Position numbers and translations under genes: made by a program
Assembly (NCBI RefSeq): GCF_024172095.1
Contig: NZ_JAMZDX010000001.1
Span: 1,005,001 to 1,069,000, forward strand
DNA: 64,000 nucleotides
Source of the DNA: Kitasatospora cinereorecta
GTDB lineage: Bacteria; Actinomycetota; Actinomycetes; Streptomycetales; Streptomycetaceae
Direction of reading: 5' to 3'
In this document: piece after piece, positions 31,958-40,731 of the stretch
Numbering within the stretch: position 1 is the stretch's first letter
How the letters are laid out: each line of letters starts with the position of its first letter
Notes under the pieces: model-generated
The model's database searches: none
The model's input: the letters and a program-made list of their open reading frames with translations, nothing else
What the model was told of the DNA's origin: nothing

Positions 31958-33652
31958 TACCCGCTCACGTGGGGACGTCCGGCGGGAGGCCTGGAACTGG
32001 GCGGCGAGGTCCTGGATGGCGTCGTCCGCGGCGCCGTGGGTGGCGCCGACGAGGTGGCCGTCGGGGCGGACCAGCAGGACGGTGTGCGGTTCGGCGCCGG
32101 GGTAGGACTCGGCGACCAGGACCTCGGCGGGGACGGGGAGGGCCCCGGCGACCTCGGCGAGCCGCGGCATCAGGCCGACGTGCAGCCAGTGCCGGGAGGA
32201 CCAGACGGCGGTGCCGGGTGCGACCAGGACCAGCAGGAAGCCGGCGCCGAGCCGGGACCGCAGCGAGTCGGCGGTGCCCTCCATGGTGACCACCGGGACG
32301 TCCGGGACGAGTACCCCGGGGGCGGTGGCGGGGTGGTTCTCGGTGAGCGAGGTGCCGCGGCCGGTGCCGCGCTGGACCGGGACCCGGCCGGGGACGCCGG
32401 AGGGCGCGGCGGGGTAGGCGGGCGCGCCGCCGAACCGGCCGGTGCCGAGCTGCCCGTCGGCGAGCAGCGGGGCGTGCTTGCGGAAGGAGCCGGTGAGCAG
32501 CGAGCGCCGGGTCTGCTGCCAGCCGCGCAGCGGTCGCAGCAGGGGCATGGTCTGGTCGACCGCCCGCAGCCGGGCGCCGACGGCGCCGCGCCGCTCCGCC
32601 TCGTACCCGTCGAGCAGCGAGCCGCGGGCCTCGGATTCGGCGGACTGGGAGCCCGGGGCGGCGGAGGGGAGGTGCCAGGCGAGGGCGAGCCGCCAGGCGA
32701 GGTTGTCGGCGTCGCGCAGGCCGTCGGCGAGGTTCTGCATGCCGAGGGCGCCGTGCAGGTGGGCGGCGTCACCGGCGAGGAAGCAGCGGCCGGAGCGGAA
32801 GCGGGCGGCGAGGCGCTGCTGGGCGGTGTGGTCGGCGGCGGCGAGCAGGTCGAACGGCGGGAGTTCGCCGCACCAGCCGGTGAGGGTGGCCTTGACCCGG
32901 GCCAGCAGGGTGTCGCCGGTGACGATGCCGGGCCAGGTGGCGTGTGGGTCGACCGGTTCGGTGGGGGCGGGGCGGCCGGGCGGCAGGCGCCAGTCGAGCC
33001 GCCAGAGGCCGTCCGGCAGCGGGCGGGCGGAGGCTTCGCGGTCGCCGCGCCACGGCGGCTCGCGGTGCAGCCGGGCCTCGCCGGGGAAGGGCAGGTCGAC
33101 CCGGACGGTGGCCACCGCATGGCGGTCGACGGCCGGCCGGCCGGGGAAGCGGATGCCGAGCAGCTTGCGGACGGTGGAGCGGGCGCCGTCGCAGCCGACC
33201 AGGTGGCTGCCGCGCCACCAGGTGTCGCGCCCGTCCTGGACGGAGGTGGTGCGGACCGAGACGCCGTCGCGGTCCTGCTCCAGTTCGACCACCCGGCTGA
33301 GCGGGCTGAACTGGATCAGCCCGGTGGCGGTGACGGCGTCGCTGAGGCCGCGCTGCAGGCGGTGCTGGGCGAGGTGGAGGACAGGGTCGTCGTCCAGCGG
33401 GACCCGGAGCACCTCGCTGCGGCGGCGCCAGATGGTGAAGGCGTCCCAGCGGGCCGCGTCGGTGGCGGCCCTGGCGTAGCCGAGCCGGGTGAGGAAGGCG
33501 GCGGTCTCCGCGCCGAGCACGACCGAGCGCGGGCCCTCCGAGCAGACGCCGGTGCCCTGGTCCAGGACGATGCTGGGGACGTCGTTGCGGGCGAGTGCGA
33601 GGGCCAGGGCCAGGCCGACCGGCCCGGCCCCGACCACGATCACCGGGTCCAC
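31880..33652 (-). CDS. FAD-dependent aromatic-ring-type monooxygenase
   Basis: A 590-residue class A flavin monooxygenase of the PheA/TfdB or MhpA-like type. The N-terminal FAD fold has VVGAGPVGLALALALARNDV, a middle DG-like motif lies in LVGCDGARSTVRKLLGI, and the ribose-binding GD motif is in CFLAGDAAHLHGALGMQN. A C-terminal thioredoxin-like domain (about 440-560) follows. Such enzymes hydroxylate phenolic or polyketide substrates with NAD(P)H and O2; the substrate here is unknown. GTG 33652 has GAGG 7 nt upstream. The last about 25 residues (from PQGARGGTSRPEAGG) are encoded by the dispersed repeat and are not part of the fold. It is 98 bp downstream of gluD but probably separate. Confidence 0.85.
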   Translation of the reverse strand: MDPVIVVGAGPVGLALALALARNDVPSIVLDQGTGVCSEGPRSVVLGAETAAFLTRLGYARAATDAARWDAFTIWRRRSEVLRVPLDDDPVLHLAQHRLQRGLSDAVTATGLIQFSPLSRVVELEQDRDGVSVRTTSVQDGRDTWWRGSHLVGCDGARSTVRKLLGIRFPGRPAVDRHAVATVRVDLPFPGEARLHREPPWRGDREASARPLPDGLWRLDWRLPPGRPAPTEPVDPHATWPGIVTGDTLLARVKATLTGWCGELPPFDLLAAADHTAQQRLAARFRSGRCFLAGDAAHLHGALGMQNLADGLRDADNLAWRLALAWHLPSAAPGSQSAESEARGSLLDGYEAERRGAVGARLRAVDQTMPLLRPLRGWQQTRRSLLTGSFRKHAPLLADGQLGTGRFGGAPAYPAAPSGVPGRVPVQRGTGRGTSLTENHPATAPGVLVPDVPVVTMEGTADSLRSRLGAGFLLVLVAPGTAVWSSRHWLHVGLMPRLAEVAGALPVPAEVLVAESYPGAEPHTVLLVRPDGHLVGATHGAADDAIQDLAAQFQASRRTSPRERVPQGARGGTSRPEAGGELRAAEGTAP

Positions 33653-33750
33653 GACGGGACCTCGGGGCACTCGGGCGCGGTGGCCGCGGCGGAAGGGGAC
33701 GTCCCAGGTGGTGTCACGAAGAGCAATGCAACAGATCACCTGGGTTGCCG

Positions 33751-34587
33751 TCAAGCAGCGGCCGATGTGCGCCGGTTCGCGCCGCGACGGCCGCGCGCCT
33801 CGAGCCACTTGGCCAGCGCGGTGAGGGCCAGGCACAGTCCGATGTAGATCGGTGCGATCACCAGCACCATCGGGATGTACGGGTAGCCGTCCGGGGTGGA
33901 GGTGTTGGAGGCGATCAGCTTGCCCGCGTACAGCAGCTCGGGGTACGTGATGATGTAGCCGAGCGAGGTGTCCTTGAGGGTCACCACCAGCTGGCCGATG
34001 ATGGTCGGCAGCATCGAGCGGATCGCCTGCGGCACCAGGACGCTCAGCATCACCTGGGTCTTGCGCATGCCCAGCGCGTAGGCGGCCTCGCCCTGGCCGC
34101 GGGGCAGGGTCTGGATGCCGGTGCGGATGATCTCGGCCTGCACGGCGCCGTTGTAGAGGGTCAGGCCGATGACCAGGGCCCACATCGGCTCCGCCGGGAA
34201 GACCGCCCGGTAGAGCGCGAAGATCATGATCAGCAGCGGCATGGCCCGGAAGAACTCCACCACACCGGTGGTGGGGACCCGCAGCCAGCGGTGGTCGGAG
34301 AGCCGGCCGGCAGCCAGCAGGGTGCCGAACACCACCGAGAAGACCGCGGCCAGGCCGAACGCCTTCAGGGTGGCCAGGGCGCCGTCGAGGATCCGCTGCT
34401 GGACGGCGGTGTACTCGAACACCGACCACATGTCGCCGGAGAACTGGCCGGCGTCGGCCAGGCGGCTGTAGGCGTACCAGCCGAGGGCGGCGATGCCGAG
34501 GGTGCCCAGCACGCCGGCGACGGCGTAACGGATCCGGGCCCGCGGGCCGGGCGCGTCGTAGAGGACGGTCGCGTTCTGGGTACTCAC
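33751..34587 (-). CDS. gluD: Glutamate-type amino-acid ABC transporter permease GluD
   Basis: A 278-residue inner-membrane permease of the HisM/GltJ family with five to six helices. The EAA loop is AYALGMRKTQVMLSVLVPQAIRSMLP. An N-terminal cytosolic tail (about 1-20) precedes the first helix. The GTG start overlaps the gluC stop (GTGA), so translation is coupled. It is the last gene of gluABCD, which imports glutamate in Corynebacterium and Streptomyces. Confidence 0.9.
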   Translation of the reverse strand: MSTQNATVLYDAPGPRARIRYAVAGVLGTLGIAALGWYAYSRLADAGQFSGDMWSVFEYTAVQQRILDGALATLKAFGLAAVFSVVFGTLLAAGRLSDHRWLRVPTTGVVEFFRAMPLLIMIFALYRAVFPAEPMWALVIGLTLYNGAVQAEIIRTGIQTLPRGQGEAAYALGMRKTQVMLSVLVPQAIRSMLPTIIGQLVVTLKDTSLGYIITYPELLYAGKLIASNTSTPDGYPYIPMVLVIAPIYIGLCLALTALAKWLEARGRRGANRRTSAAA

Positions 34588-35234
34588 CGGGCCACCGCCA
34601 GCTGCTTCTCGAGGACTCGGAAGACCGCGCTGACCGTGAAGCTGACCAGCAGGTAGGCGAGCGCGATCCAGAAGAAGGTCACGAAGATCGGGTAGCCCTT
34701 CTCGTCGAAGGCCTTCTGGGTGCTGAACAGCTCCGGGACGTTGAACGCGCCGGCCACCGCCGAGTTGCGCGGCAGCGCGATGAAGATCGAGCTCATCGGC
34801 GGCAGCACCGAACGGGCGGCCTGCGGCAGCACGATGGTGCCCAGGGTCTGCCCGAAGCCCATGCCCAGGCTGCGGGCGGCCTCGGCCTGGCCGAGGGGCA
34901 CGGTGTTGATGCCCGAGCGCAGCACCTCGCAGACGAACGCGCCGGTGTACGCCGACAGCGCCATCACCGCGAAGGTGAACGACGACAGGTGCACGTCGAG
35001 CCTCGGGAGTGCGAACACCACTCCGAAGAACAGCAGGGTCAGCGGGGTGTTGCGGAACACCATCACCCAGCCGGTGCCGAAGGCCCGGAGCACGGGCACC
35101 GGGGAGACCCGGAAGGCCGCCAGCACACCACCCAGCAGCAGGGCGAACAGAGCGCTGATCGCGCTGAGCTCGATCGTCTGCAGGAAGCCGTGGTAGAACA
35201 GCGAGAAATTGCCGTCCTCGAACAATATGCCCAC
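34584..35234 (-). CDS. gluC: Glutamate-type amino-acid ABC transporter permease GluC
   Basis: A 216-residue permease of the same family as GluD, with about five helices and the EAA loop AARSLGMGFGQTLGTIVLPQAARSVLPP. GTG 35234 is preceded by GGAGGG at 8 nt. It forms the heterodimeric membrane pore with GluD. It lies 44 bp downstream of the binding-protein gene. Confidence 0.9.
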   Translation of the reverse strand: MGILFEDGNFSLFYHGFLQTIELSAISALFALLLGGVLAAFRVSPVPVLRAFGTGWVMVFRNTPLTLLFFGVVFALPRLDVHLSSFTFAVMALSAYTGAFVCEVLRSGINTVPLGQAEAARSLGMGFGQTLGTIVLPQAARSVLPPMSSIFIALPRNSAVAGAFNVPELFSTQKAFDEKGYPIFVTFFWIALAYLLVSFTVSAVFRVLEKQLAVAR

Positions 35235-35278
35235 GCCGGCGGCCCTCCTCTCGTACTAAGGGATCGTCAGGAAACGGT

Positions 35279-36184
35279 TCAGTAGCGCTCGAGCGCCGGG
35301 ACGGCCGGGGCGGCGGAGCCGGACAGGCCCAGGGTGGCGTCGTACGCCTTCTTCCAGTCGCCGTTGTCCTCGTGCGCCTTCAGGGCGTCGTTGACCGCGT
35401 CGCGCAGCGCCTTGTCGTCGATCTTCAGGCCGACGCCGTACTTCTCGGTGGAGAAGGTCTTGCCGACCACCTTGAGCTTGCCGGCGTTCTTCGCGGCGTA
35501 GCCCTTGAGGATGGCGTCGTCGGTGGTGACCGCGTCGACCTCCTTGGTGAGCAGCTTGTCGACGCACTGGGCGTAGGTGTCGTACGCGGTGACCTTGGCG
35601 CCGTAGGTCTTGATCTTGTCGATCGAGGTGGAGCCGGTGACCGTGCAGACCGCCTTGTCCTTGGTCGCCTCCGGACCGGTGATGTCGGTGTTGTCCTTGT
35701 TCACCAGGAGGTCCTGGCCGGCGATGTAGTACGGGCCGCCGAAGGAGACCAGCTTCTTGCGGTTGTCGTTGATCGAGTAGGTGCCGACGTAGAGGTCGAT
35801 CTGGCCGCCGGCCAGCGCGGTCTCGCGGTTGGCGGAGACGACCGTCTTCCACTCGATCTGCTCGGGCTTGAAGCCGAGGTCGGCGGCGACCATCTTGGCG
35901 ATCTCGATGTCGAAGCCGTTGCGGGTGTTGGTCTGCAGGTCCTCGAAGCCCAGGTACGGCTGGTCGGCCTTGGCACCGATGACCAGCTTGCCGTTCTTCT
36001 TGGCGTTGGCCCACACCGGCGACGCGTCGAGCTTGGCGTCGGCCTTCACGGTGTAGGTGGGCAGCTGCGCGGCGGCCGAGGCGTCACCGGACGAGGCGTT
36101 CGGGGAGCCGTCCTTGCCACAGGCGGCGACGGCGGTGAGCGCCAGCACGGACAGGGCGGCGGCGACGGTACGACGAGCCTTCAT
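35279..36184 (-). CDS. gluB: Glutamate-binding lipoprotein GluB
   Basis: A 301-residue solute-binding protein (family 3). The signal peptide ends in a lipobox LTAVAAC with Cys at about 22, so the mature protein is lipid-anchored outside the membrane. Ligand-binding motifs include GFDIEIAKMVAADLG and ALAGGQIDLYVGTYSIND; a pair of Cys (KAVCTVTG and YAQCVDKLL) may form a disulfide. ATG 36184 has GGAG upstream. Substrate as glutamate is inferred from synteny and gene order with gluABCD. Confidence 0.9.
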   Translation of the reverse strand: MKARRTVAAALSVLALTAVAACGKDGSPNASSGDASAAAQLPTYTVKADAKLDASPVWANAKKNGKLVIGAKADQPYLGFEDLQTNTRNGFDIEIAKMVAADLGFKPEQIEWKTVVSANRETALAGGQIDLYVGTYSINDNRKKLVSFGGPYYIAGQDLLVNKDNTDITGPEATKDKAVCTVTGSTSIDKIKTYGAKVTAYDTYAQCVDKLLTKEVDAVTTDDAILKGYAAKNAGKLKVVGKTFSTEKYGVGLKIDDKALRDAVNDALKAHEDNGDWKKAYDATLGLSGSAAPAVPALERY

Positions 36185-36217
36185 GAGGGGGTCTTCTCCA
36201 AGGTTCTTGTCATGGTT

Positions 36218-36237
36218 CAGCCGAATGTTCGGAGCTG
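36218..36237 (-). promoter_or_regulatory. Short hairpin between gluA and gluB
   Basis: An imperfect inverted repeat CAGCCGAATGTTCGGAGCTG lies in the 73-bp gap between gluA and gluB. Such a stem could adjust the amount of binding-protein mRNA relative to gluA, as in many binding-protein-dependent importers; here this is inference. Confidence 0.35.
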
Positions 36238-36257
36238 ACGCTAGATCACCGGCACGG

Positions 36258-37040
36258 TCAGTGGGTGAGGATCTTCGAAAGGAAGTCCTTCGCGCGGTCG
36301 CTGCGCGGCGCGGTGAAGAACGCGTCGGGGGTGTTCTCCTCGACGATCCGGCCGTCCGCCATGAACAGGACGCGGTTGGCGGCGGACCGGGCGAAGCCCA
36401 TCTCGTGCGTGACCACGACCATCGTCATGCCCTCGGCGGCGAGCGAGCGCATCACCTCAAGCACCTCGTTGACCATCTCGGGGTCGAGGGCGGAGGTGGG
36501 CTCGTCGAACAGCATCACCTTGGGCTTCATGGCCAGGGCGCGGGCGATGGCCACCCGCTGCTGCTGGCCGCCGGAGAGCTGCGCCGGGTACTTGTCCGCC
36601 TGGGCGCCGACGCCGACCCGCTCCAGCAGCTCGCGGGCGGTCGCCTCGGCCTGCGCGCGGGGCACCTTGCGCACCTTGACCTGGGCGAGGACCACGTTCT
36701 CCAGCACGGTCTTGTGGGCGAACAGGTTGAAGCTCTGGAACACCATGCCCACATCGGCGCGCAGCCGGGCCAGCTCCTTGCCCTCGGCGGGTAGCGGGCG
36801 GCCGTCGATCGCGATGCTGCCGGAGTCGATGGTCTCCAGGCGGTTGATCGTGCGGCACAGCGTGGACTTGCCGGAACCGGAGGGGCCGATCAGCACCACC
36901 ACCTCGCCGCGGGCGATCTCCAGGTTGATGTCCTGGAGCACGTGCAGCGCGCCGTAGTGCTTGTCGACCCCCTTCAGCGACACCAGCGGTCCGGTGGCGA
37001 CGGCGTCGGACGCGGTGTCGGAGACGGTCTCTTCGGTCAT
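36258..37040 (-). CDS. gluA: Glutamate-type amino-acid ABC transporter ATPase GluA
   Basis: A 260-residue ABC ATPase: Walker [11 protein letters not shown]-loop VFQSFNLF, signature LSGGQQQR, Walker [13 protein letters not shown] and the switch His in VVTHEMGF. These are hallmarks of polar amino-acid importers. ATG 37040 starts the family N-terminus after a short tail; an upstream GAGGG supports it. An in-frame extension to 37169 has no ribosome-binding site. First gene of gluABCD, divergent from the two-component system. Confidence 0.92.
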   Translation of the reverse strand: MTEETVSDTASDAVATGPLVSLKGVDKHYGALHVLQDINLEIARGEVVVLIGPSGSGKSTLCRTINRLETIDSGSIAIDGRPLPAEGKELARLRADVGMVFQSFNLFAHKTVLENVVLAQVKVRKVPRAQAEATARELLERVGVGAQADKYPAQLSGGQQQRVAIARALAMKPKVMLFDEPTSALDPEMVNEVLEVMRSLAAEGMTMVVVTHEMGFARSAANRVLFMADGRIVEENTPDAFFTAPRSDRAKDFLSKILTH

Positions 37041-37417
37041 CGCGCCTTGCTCCCTCGTATCCGATCCCAGGGTGAACTCCCTTGGGCCGCAGTGCCGGTG
37101 GTGAACGGTCTGGTACCGGGGGCCGGAGCCGGCGGAGCCCGCAGCCCCCGGTGGGGCGACCATAGACAACCCGTCGAGGTGGCGTCAGCCGATCTGAGGG
37201 GAACTTGAGGATCACGAAACGGCCACGCCCGGTGACCGCTCCGGTGCATATCGGCTCCGTAACGGTCGGGCGAGGACGGCCGGGAGCCATTGACCTCGGG
37301 CCGCCCGATGGGCATGGATGCCAGGATGGCCGCGAACGGTTCGCGGCCGAGCCATGACAATGGTCGGAAGACTCTCCGGGCCGACCGCCCGGCCGGTACC
37401 CGCAGGAAGGAGCCCGG
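37041..37417. other. Divergent intergenic region gluA / response regulator
   Basis: This 377-bp region has no convincing gene. It must hold the gluABCD promoter (leftward) and that of the two-component system (rightward). GGAAGGAG at about 37405-37412 is the ribosome-binding site of the response regulator. I see no LexA, iron or NrdR box in it. Confidence 0.5.
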
Positions 37418-38143
37418 ATGCGCCTGCTTCTGGTCGAGGACGACGACCGCGTCGCCGCCGCGCTGGTCGCGGTGCTCGGACGGCACGGCTTCCAGGTCCG
37501 GCACGCCCGCAGCGGCCACGAGGCGCTCGACGCCCTGGTCCCCGACGGCAGCGACCCCTACCGGGTCGTGCTGCTCGACCTCGGCCTGCCCGACCGGGAC
37601 GGCTTCGAGGTGTGCAGCCGGATCCGGGCCGGCAGCGGCGTGCCGGTGATCATGGTCACCGCACGGGCCGACATCCGCTCCCGCATCCACGGCCTCAACC
37701 TCGGCGCCGACGACTACGTGGTCAAGCCCTACGACATGGGCGAACTGCTCGCCCGGATCCACGCCGTGGCCCGCCGCGGCACCGGCACCGGAGGAGACCA
37801 GCAGGACGAGAAGCAGGCCGGGCCGCTGGAGTCGCGCGGCGTGGTGATCGACCGCGAGCGCCGCCGGGTCAGCGTCGAGGGCCGCGACGTGCCGCTCACC
37901 CGCAAGGAGTTCGACCTGCTCGCGCTGCTCGCGCAGAGCCCCGGCGTGGTCTACCGCCGCGAGCAGATCTTCAGCGAGGTCTGGCGCAGCGGCTGGGAGG
38001 GCAACGGCCGCACCCTGGAGGTGCACATCGGCTCGCTGCGCACCAAGCTCGGGCTGCCCGGCCTGGTCGAGGCGGTCCGCGGCGTCGGCTACCGGCTGAT
38101 CCCGGACGAGCCCGTCGCCGACGCCGGCGAAGCGGGGCGCTGA
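37418..38143 (+). CDS. OmpR/PhoB-family response regulator
   Basis: A 241-residue regulator: receiver domain (about 1-118) with Asp54 (LLDLGLPDRDG) and Lys103 (VVKPYD), then a winged-helix DNA-binding domain (about 140-232; LTRKEFDLLALLAQSPGVVY and TLEVHIGSLRTKLG). A Gln/Asp/Lys-rich linker joins them. ATG 37418 follows GGAAGGAG. It is paired with the histidine kinase six bases downstream. Confidence 0.92.
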   Translation: MRLLLVEDDDRVAAALVAVLGRHGFQVRHARSGHEALDALVPDGSDPYRVVLLDLGLPDRDGFEVCSRIRAGSGVPVIMVTARADIRSRIHGLNLGADDYVVKPYDMGELLARIHAVARRGTGTGGDQQDEKQAGPLESRGVVIDRERRRVSVEGRDVPLTRKEFDLLALLAQSPGVVYRREQIFSEVWRSGWEGNGRTLEVHIGSLRTKLGLPGLVEAVRGVGYRLIPDEPVADAGEAGR

Positions 38144-38149
38144 CCCCCC

Positions 38150-39580
38150 GTGCGCAACCGCCTGCTCGGCATCCTGCTCGCCCTGATGGTCGCCGTCCTG
38201 GCGGCCCTCGGCGTGCCGCTCGCCTACCTGGTCGCCTCCTCCGAGCAGAGTGCGGTCGTGGTCGACCGGCTCGACGACGCCGCCCGCTTCGCCCAGGACC
38301 TGCCCACCCAGGGCCGGGCCACCGCCGCCATGAAGGGCGACCCGCAGCCGGTCGCCGGCGACACCGCCCGGCTGCACGCGCTGACCGCCGAGGCGGCCCG
38401 CTACCACGAGCTGTACGGCGTACGGATCGGCGTCTTCCACCGGGACGGCACCGCGGTCGCGGTCGCCCCGGACGACTGGCGCGCCCCGAGCGGCGGGGTC
38501 GGCGGCGAGGCCTTCCAGGAGGCCCTGGACGGCCGGCGCAGCCACAACTCGCCGCAGGTCTGGCCGTGGACCACCGACCGGACCCTCACCGTCGCGCTCC
38601 CCGTGGTCCGCGACGGCGACGTGGTCGCCGTGGTGCTCACCGAGTCGCCCACCGGACCGCTGCGCGCCCGGATCCTGCACCGCTGGCTGGTGGTCGCCGC
38701 CGGCGAGGCGCTCGCCATGATCGTCGCCGTGCTGCTCGCCGTCCGGCTCACCGGCTGGGTGCTGCGCCCGGTCCGCACCCTCGACCGGGCCACCCACGAC
38801 ATCGCCACCGGCCGGATGAACGCCCGGGTCGCCCCCAGCGGCGGCCCGCCCGAGCTGCGGCGCCTCGCCCGCTCCTTCAACGACATGGCCGACCACGTGG
38901 TGCTCGCCATGGACCAGCAGCGGGCCTTCGTCGCCGACGCCTCCCACCAGCTGCGCAACCCGCTCTCCGCGCTGCTGCTGCGGGTCGAACTGCTCGGCCT
39001 GGAGCTGCCCGAGGGGCACGAGGAGGAGCTGGCCGCCGTCCGGGACGAGGGCACCCGCCTCGCCCGGGTGCTGGACGACCTGCTCGGCCTGGCCACCGCC
39101 GAGGGCTCCCGGCCCGAACCGGAGCCGGTCGACGTCACGGCGCTGGTGCTGGCCCGGATCGACGCCTGGCGGCCGCTGGCCACCCAGCGCGGCATCGGCC
39201 TGGACCGCCGCGGCCCGGTCCTCGCCCACGCCTGGGCCGACCCGATCGCCTTCGGCAGCGCGCTGGACGCGGTGCTCGACAACGCGCTCAAGTTCACCCC
39301 GTCCGGGGCCGCCGTCCAGGTCGGCGTGGAGGTCCGCAAGCACGACGTCGCGGTGGCCGTGGCCGACGCCGGACCGGGTCTGACCGAGGAGGAGCTCGGC
39401 CGGATCGGCGACCGCTTCTGGCGCAGCTCCCGCCACCAGAACGTGGACGGCTCCGGCCTCGGCCTGTCCATCGCCCGGACCCTGCTGCTCGCCGGGGGCG
39501 GCTCGCTCGACTTCGCCCCGGCGGAGCCGAACGGCCTGGTGGTGACCCTCAGCCTGCCGCGCAACCGCGACGGCCGCTGA
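38150..39580 (+). CDS. Membrane sensor histidine kinase
   Basis: A 476-residue kinase with a transmembrane helix at about 5-28, an extracellular sensing region (about 30-178), a second helix (about 182-204) and a HAMP domain. The HisKA has His266 (ADASHQLRNPLSALL), and the HATPase has N-box DNALKF, G1 DAGPGL and GSGLGLSIA. The GTG at 38150 lies 6 bp after the regulator stop. The extracellular domain has no recognisable fold. Convergent with the TAXI binding-protein gene, which may supply the signal. Confidence 0.9.
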   Translation: MRNRLLGILLALMVAVLAALGVPLAYLVASSEQSAVVVDRLDDAARFAQDLPTQGRATAAMKGDPQPVAGDTARLHALTAEAARYHELYGVRIGVFHRDGTAVAVAPDDWRAPSGGVGGEAFQEALDGRRSHNSPQVWPWTTDRTLTVALPVVRDGDVVAVVLTESPTGPLRARILHRWLVVAAGEALAMIVAVLLAVRLTGWVLRPVRTLDRATHDIATGRMNARVAPSGGPPELRRLARSFNDMADHVVLAMDQQRAFVADASHQLRNPLSALLLRVELLGLELPEGHEEELAAVRDEGTRLARVLDDLLGLATAEGSRPEPEPVDVTALVLARIDAWRPLATQRGIGLDRRGPVLAHAWADPIAFGSALDAVLDNALKFTPSGAAVQVGVEVRKHDVAVAVADAGPGLTEEELGRIGDRFWRSSRHQNVDGSGLGLSIARTLLLAGGGSLDFAPAEPNGLVVTLSLPRNRDGR

Positions 39581-39619
39581 GACCGCCGGGCCCGCAGGGG
39601 ATCAGGGCTTTGAACCGGG

Positions 39620-40645
39620 TCAGGGCTTGATCGAGACGTAGTACCGCTTGGCGCCCTCGTGCAGCGGCAGCGGATCGGTGTAGACCGCCGTCCGCAGGTC
39701 CACCAGCTGCGCGGCGTGCACCTGGGAGCCGATGGTGTCCCGGCTGTCGATCACCGCCCGGGTCACCCCCTGCACCAGGCCCGGGTCGACGTCGTCCCGG
39801 GTCACCAGCAGGTTCGGCACCGCGACGGTGGCCACCGCCGTGTTGTGCGGCTCGGCGGCCGGGTAGGCGTCGGCCGGCATGGTGGCGGCCCGGTACGCGT
39901 CCACGCCGCCGCCCTCCAGCTGGTGCAGCGCCTCGGCCAGGTCGGCGAGCGGCACGATCCGGATCGCGACCCGCTCGGACAGGTCGCTCAGCGCCGCCGT
40001 CGGCAGGCCGCCCGACCAGAAGAACGCGTCCAGCTGCCCCTTCGCCAGCTGGTCGGCGGCGTCGCCGACACCCAGCGGGGCCGGCTTGATGTCCTTGTCC
40101 GGATTGAGCCCGGCCGCCTCCAGCAGCCGCCGGGTCACCAGGTTGACGCCCGACTTCGACTGCCCCACCCCGACCCGCAGCCCGCGCAGGTCGGACGCCT
40201 TCTGCACCGGCGAGCCCGCCCGCACCACCAGCTGCAGGTAGTCGTCGTACAGCCGGGCGATCGCTCGCAGCCGCGGCTTGCCCGGACCGGAGAAGCTGGC
40301 CACCGAGTCGGCGGTCGCGATGGCGAAGTCGTCCTGCCCGGTGGTGACCCGCTCCAGGTTGTCCAGCGAGCCCTCGGAGTTGTCCAGCCGCAGCTTCACC
40401 CCGGGCATCGCGGTCGCCACGTACCCGCGCAGCAGCTGGCCGTAGCGGTCGTACACGCCCTTGGGGACGCCGGTGGCGAAGCGGGTCTCGCCCTTCGGGT
40501 ACGGCGCCGCACCGGCGGCGGACAGCCACCAGCCGGCCAGCCCGCCCACCACCAGCACGAGGACCGCCGCCGTTCGGCACAGCCGGCTGCGGGCGGCCGC
40601 GCGCACGGCGGTGCCCAGACGCGTCGGGGTGGAGGTGTCGGCCAT
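39620..40645 (-). CDS. TAXI family TRAP-type solute-binding protein, orphan
   Basis: A 341-residue exported protein: signal peptide or anchor at about 22-45 (AVLVLVVGGLAGWWLSAAG), then the TAXI fold starting TRFATGVPKGVYDRYGQLL, with LRLDNSEGSLDNLERVTTGQ and DLRGLRVGVGQSKSGVN. It has no lipobox Cys. TAXI proteins normally feed DctM/DctQ-type TRAP membrane subunits, none of which is in this window. It is convergent with a two-component system, an arrangement known for binding proteins that act as ligand sensors. Function as sensor partner is inference. Confidence 0.87.
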   Translation of the reverse strand: MADTSTPTRLGTAVRAAARSRLCRTAAVLVLVVGGLAGWWLSAAGAAPYPKGETRFATGVPKGVYDRYGQLLRGYVATAMPGVKLRLDNSEGSLDNLERVTTGQDDFAIATADSVASFSGPGKPRLRAIARLYDDYLQLVVRAGSPVQKASDLRGLRVGVGQSKSGVNLVTRRLLEAAGLNPDKDIKPAPLGVGDAADQLAKGQLDAFFWSGGLPTAALSDLSERVAIRIVPLADLAEALHQLEGGGVDAYRAATMPADAYPAAEPHNTAVATVAVPNLLVTRDDVDPGLVQGVTRAVIDSRDTIGSQVHAAQLVDLRTAVYTDPLPLHEGAKRYYVSIKP

Positions 40646-40718
40646 GACAGGGATAGTGCCAGGCTCGGCCGCTCTGCGGGAGGGGCGAGCGGCTGCCGTT
40701 GGGGCGAGCGGCTGCCCT

Positions 40719-40724
40719 TACCCT
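40719..40724 (+). promoter_or_regulatory. -10 hexamer of a probable leaderless miaB promoter
   Basis: TACCCT lies 7 nt before GTG 40732 with no Shine-Dalgarno sequence, favouring GTG 40732 over ATG 40738. Confidence 0.45.
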
Positions 40725-40731
40725 TGCTGTC

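Noticed and set aside
33653..34429. N-terminal extension of the FAD monooxygenase frame
   Set aside because: The extension overlaps gluD on the same strand in another frame and has no FAD or other motif; GTG 33652 with GAGG upstream begins directly before the FAD motif.
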